From Prorocentrum cordatum (Eukaryota; Sar; Dinophyceae; Prorocentrales; Prorocentraceae), in contig CAUYUJ010014349.1 in assembly GCA_963575745.1 (NCBI GenBank), positions 973,285 to 1,037,284 on the forward strand: DNA of 64,000 nt. The letters are read 5' to 3'. Position numbers and translations under genes: made by a program. Of this stretch, positions 62,753 to 64,000 are shown one piece after another (positions within the stretch are counted from its first letter, which is position 1; each line of letters opens with the position of its first letter). The notes below the pieces were generated by a model that did not search any database, was not told where the DNA came from, and was given only the letters and a program-made list of their open reading frames with translations.

Positions 62753-62849
62753 AACGCAGATCAATTGGCCGCTCGGATTTTCTTGCGACGCCCATGCTTT
62801 TAGAGGCTGTTGCCGCGCGGCTCCTCTCAGGAGCAACGTTAGGCAGGGA

Positions 62850-63010
62850 TGCGCTTAGGGGGGGGTGCACCGACCCCCAAGCGCCTATTCATCGCCAACA
62901 GGGGCCCGACAGCCCACCCCGCCCAGGAGCGTGCGGAGTCGCTACAGGGGGCCTACTTGGATCGACGGTCGGCGATGTATCACCGATTCCATGTCGGCTT
63001 TTCCTCCCGT
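62850..63010. repeat. Dispersed repeat I, copy 2
   Basis: CATCGCCAACAGGGGCCCGA, CACCCCGCCCAGGAGCGTGC, GGCGATGTATCACCGATTCC. Confidence 0.62.
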
Positions 63011-63400
63011 GAGTTTGTCCCCGAGTGGTTTCCGGGTCATAACTCATGCCTCCAGTGACCGCTGGGGACCATGTGAGAAACCTCGGGACGCCTTCGGCGA
63101 GGCGCAGCCGCTGGAATGCATTCCGAGGATGGCAAGACGACGAGAACCGACGAAAGCGTCCTAAGATTTCGAACCGAGACTCGAAAACCTGAAGCTTCGA
63201 ATCTTCCTCCCTGGAAACCGTTTTTGTATCCCCTGGTGTTCGTTCACGGCCGTCATCGCGAATAATAACCAGACGAACAAGCATAGCAATAGTACCACAT
63301 ACGAATAACAACACGAATAATCACAGTAGTCGCGTTACGAAGGATAAACGATGATTTCACGTTTGAGTTTTATACGCGTTTCTAATGTTAGTAATAATGG
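63011..63400. other. Unique spacer
   Basis: TTCGAATC-type words at 63165-63205; no gene. Confidence 0.4.
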
Positions 63401-63606
63401 CAGCCGTGAAAATATGAATTCGAGTAATAATGATGATCGCAACAGTAAGACTAAGAACAGTGATACTAGAAATACGAATAGTACTCATCATAATCATCAT
63501 ACTCATCATCTTTATCATCAGCATCAGCATCATCATCCTCATCATCGTCATCATCATCGGCAACAGCGGCACCACCACAATCATCATCATAATCATCATA
63601 ATCATA
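63401..63606. repeat. AAT/CAT trinucleotide-rich tract
   Basis: AATAATGATGAT, then CATCATCATCCTCATCATCG and CATCATCATAATCATCATAA. Confidence 0.9.
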
Positions 63607-63621
63607 AGATTAGATGTTCCT

Positions 63622-63770
63622 GACCCAGGCCCCCGACGTCACGATTATGTCACATCGTCGGCCCGAAGAAGTCTCGACCCATTCCCCGGGATCGGTTTGT
63701 CATCATGAGTCGTTCTTTGACGGCCCCGAGGCCCGGCAAGGGCCCCCGGAGGCGGAAAATAGTAAGAAAC
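63622..63770 (+). repeat. Foldback C, solo arm
   Basis: CCCCCGACGTCACGATTATG, GTCTCGACCCATTCCCCGGG, TCATCATGAGTCGTTCTTTG, GGCAAGGGCCCCCGGAGGC. Close to the right arm of 3111-3592. Confidence 0.68.
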
Positions 63771-63796
63771 CGTTCGGCGTAATGTCTTCATGGCTA

Positions 63797-63914
63797 GGGG
63801 AGGAGGAGGAGGAGGAGGAGGAGGAGGAGGAGGAGGAGGAGGAGGAGGAGGAGGAGCGGATGAGGAGGAGGAGGAGGAGGAGGAGGAGGAGGAGGAGGAG
63901 GAGGAGGAGGAGGT
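63797..63914. repeat. (GGA)n tract
   Basis: Nearly pure, interrupted by GCGGATGA. Confidence 0.95.
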
Positions 63915-64000
63915 GAGGTCTGGAAACGGTGCCCCTCCGCCCCAGGTCCAGAGATGGCCCCCCCCGCCGAGCGACGCCCCGCCACCGAGCCCCGGCAGCG

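Overview
This window looks like nuclear DNA from a GC-rich, very repeat-dense eukaryote. A dinoflagellate-like alga is the best guess, at low to moderate confidence. The grounds are high GC, long GGA/CTC and GT/CA tracts, many degenerate hairpin elements, GC-rich degenerate decamer repeats of the CTTGGGGCCC type, and one 17/21 match to the dinoflagellate spliced leader. I see no bacterial-style operons, no rRNA, no CRISPR array and no protein that I can assign to a known family with confidence. The long open frames are by-products of low-complexity tracts or of satellites whose period is near a multiple of three.

Layout. 0-6 kb: a ~102-bp tandem repeat, then a mosaic of short inverted-repeat elements, including a 482-bp foldback with a smaller element nested inside it. 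6-10 kb: mostly unique sequence, a CCAGGACC minisatellite, then over 1 kb of GT-rich microsatellite. 10-13 kb: strong hairpins and palindromes. 14-16.7 kb: alternating CG/CA tracts and a TTCCACAC minisatellite. 16.7-18.5 kb: GC-rich DNA open on both strands, unidentified. 19.4-20.0 kb: 15-bp minisatellite. 21.5-21.8 kb: five units of exactly 73 bp. 24.3-24.7 kb: 11-bp AGCT minisatellite. 26.7-27.3 kb: CTTGGGGCC repeats. 28.8-32.2 kb: ~90-bp satellite in two blocks. 33.0 kb: a 179-bp TA-flanked Tc1/mariner-type MITE. 34-45 kb: dispersed inverted-repeat elements between trinucleotide tracts. 45.5-52.7 kb: a satellite block. 53-64 kb: further dispersed elements, GGA/CTC tracts and a few unique segments.

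The most interesting content is twofold. First, 45.5-52.7 kb holds a ~160-bp satellite (about 20 units), a two-copy higher-order repeat of 376 bp built from three ~122-bp monomers, and head-to-head inverted monomers. All share one design: a (CG)n core, then a TTCTG-ATTG-CCACAATA module, then CATGTT...GAAACT. Second, at least seven families of short non-coding terminal-inverted-repeat or foldback elements recur in the window with no transposase visible, next to several dispersed repeats that lack clear ends. No functional gene network can be described; the window reads as intergenic or heterochromatin-like repeat DNA.
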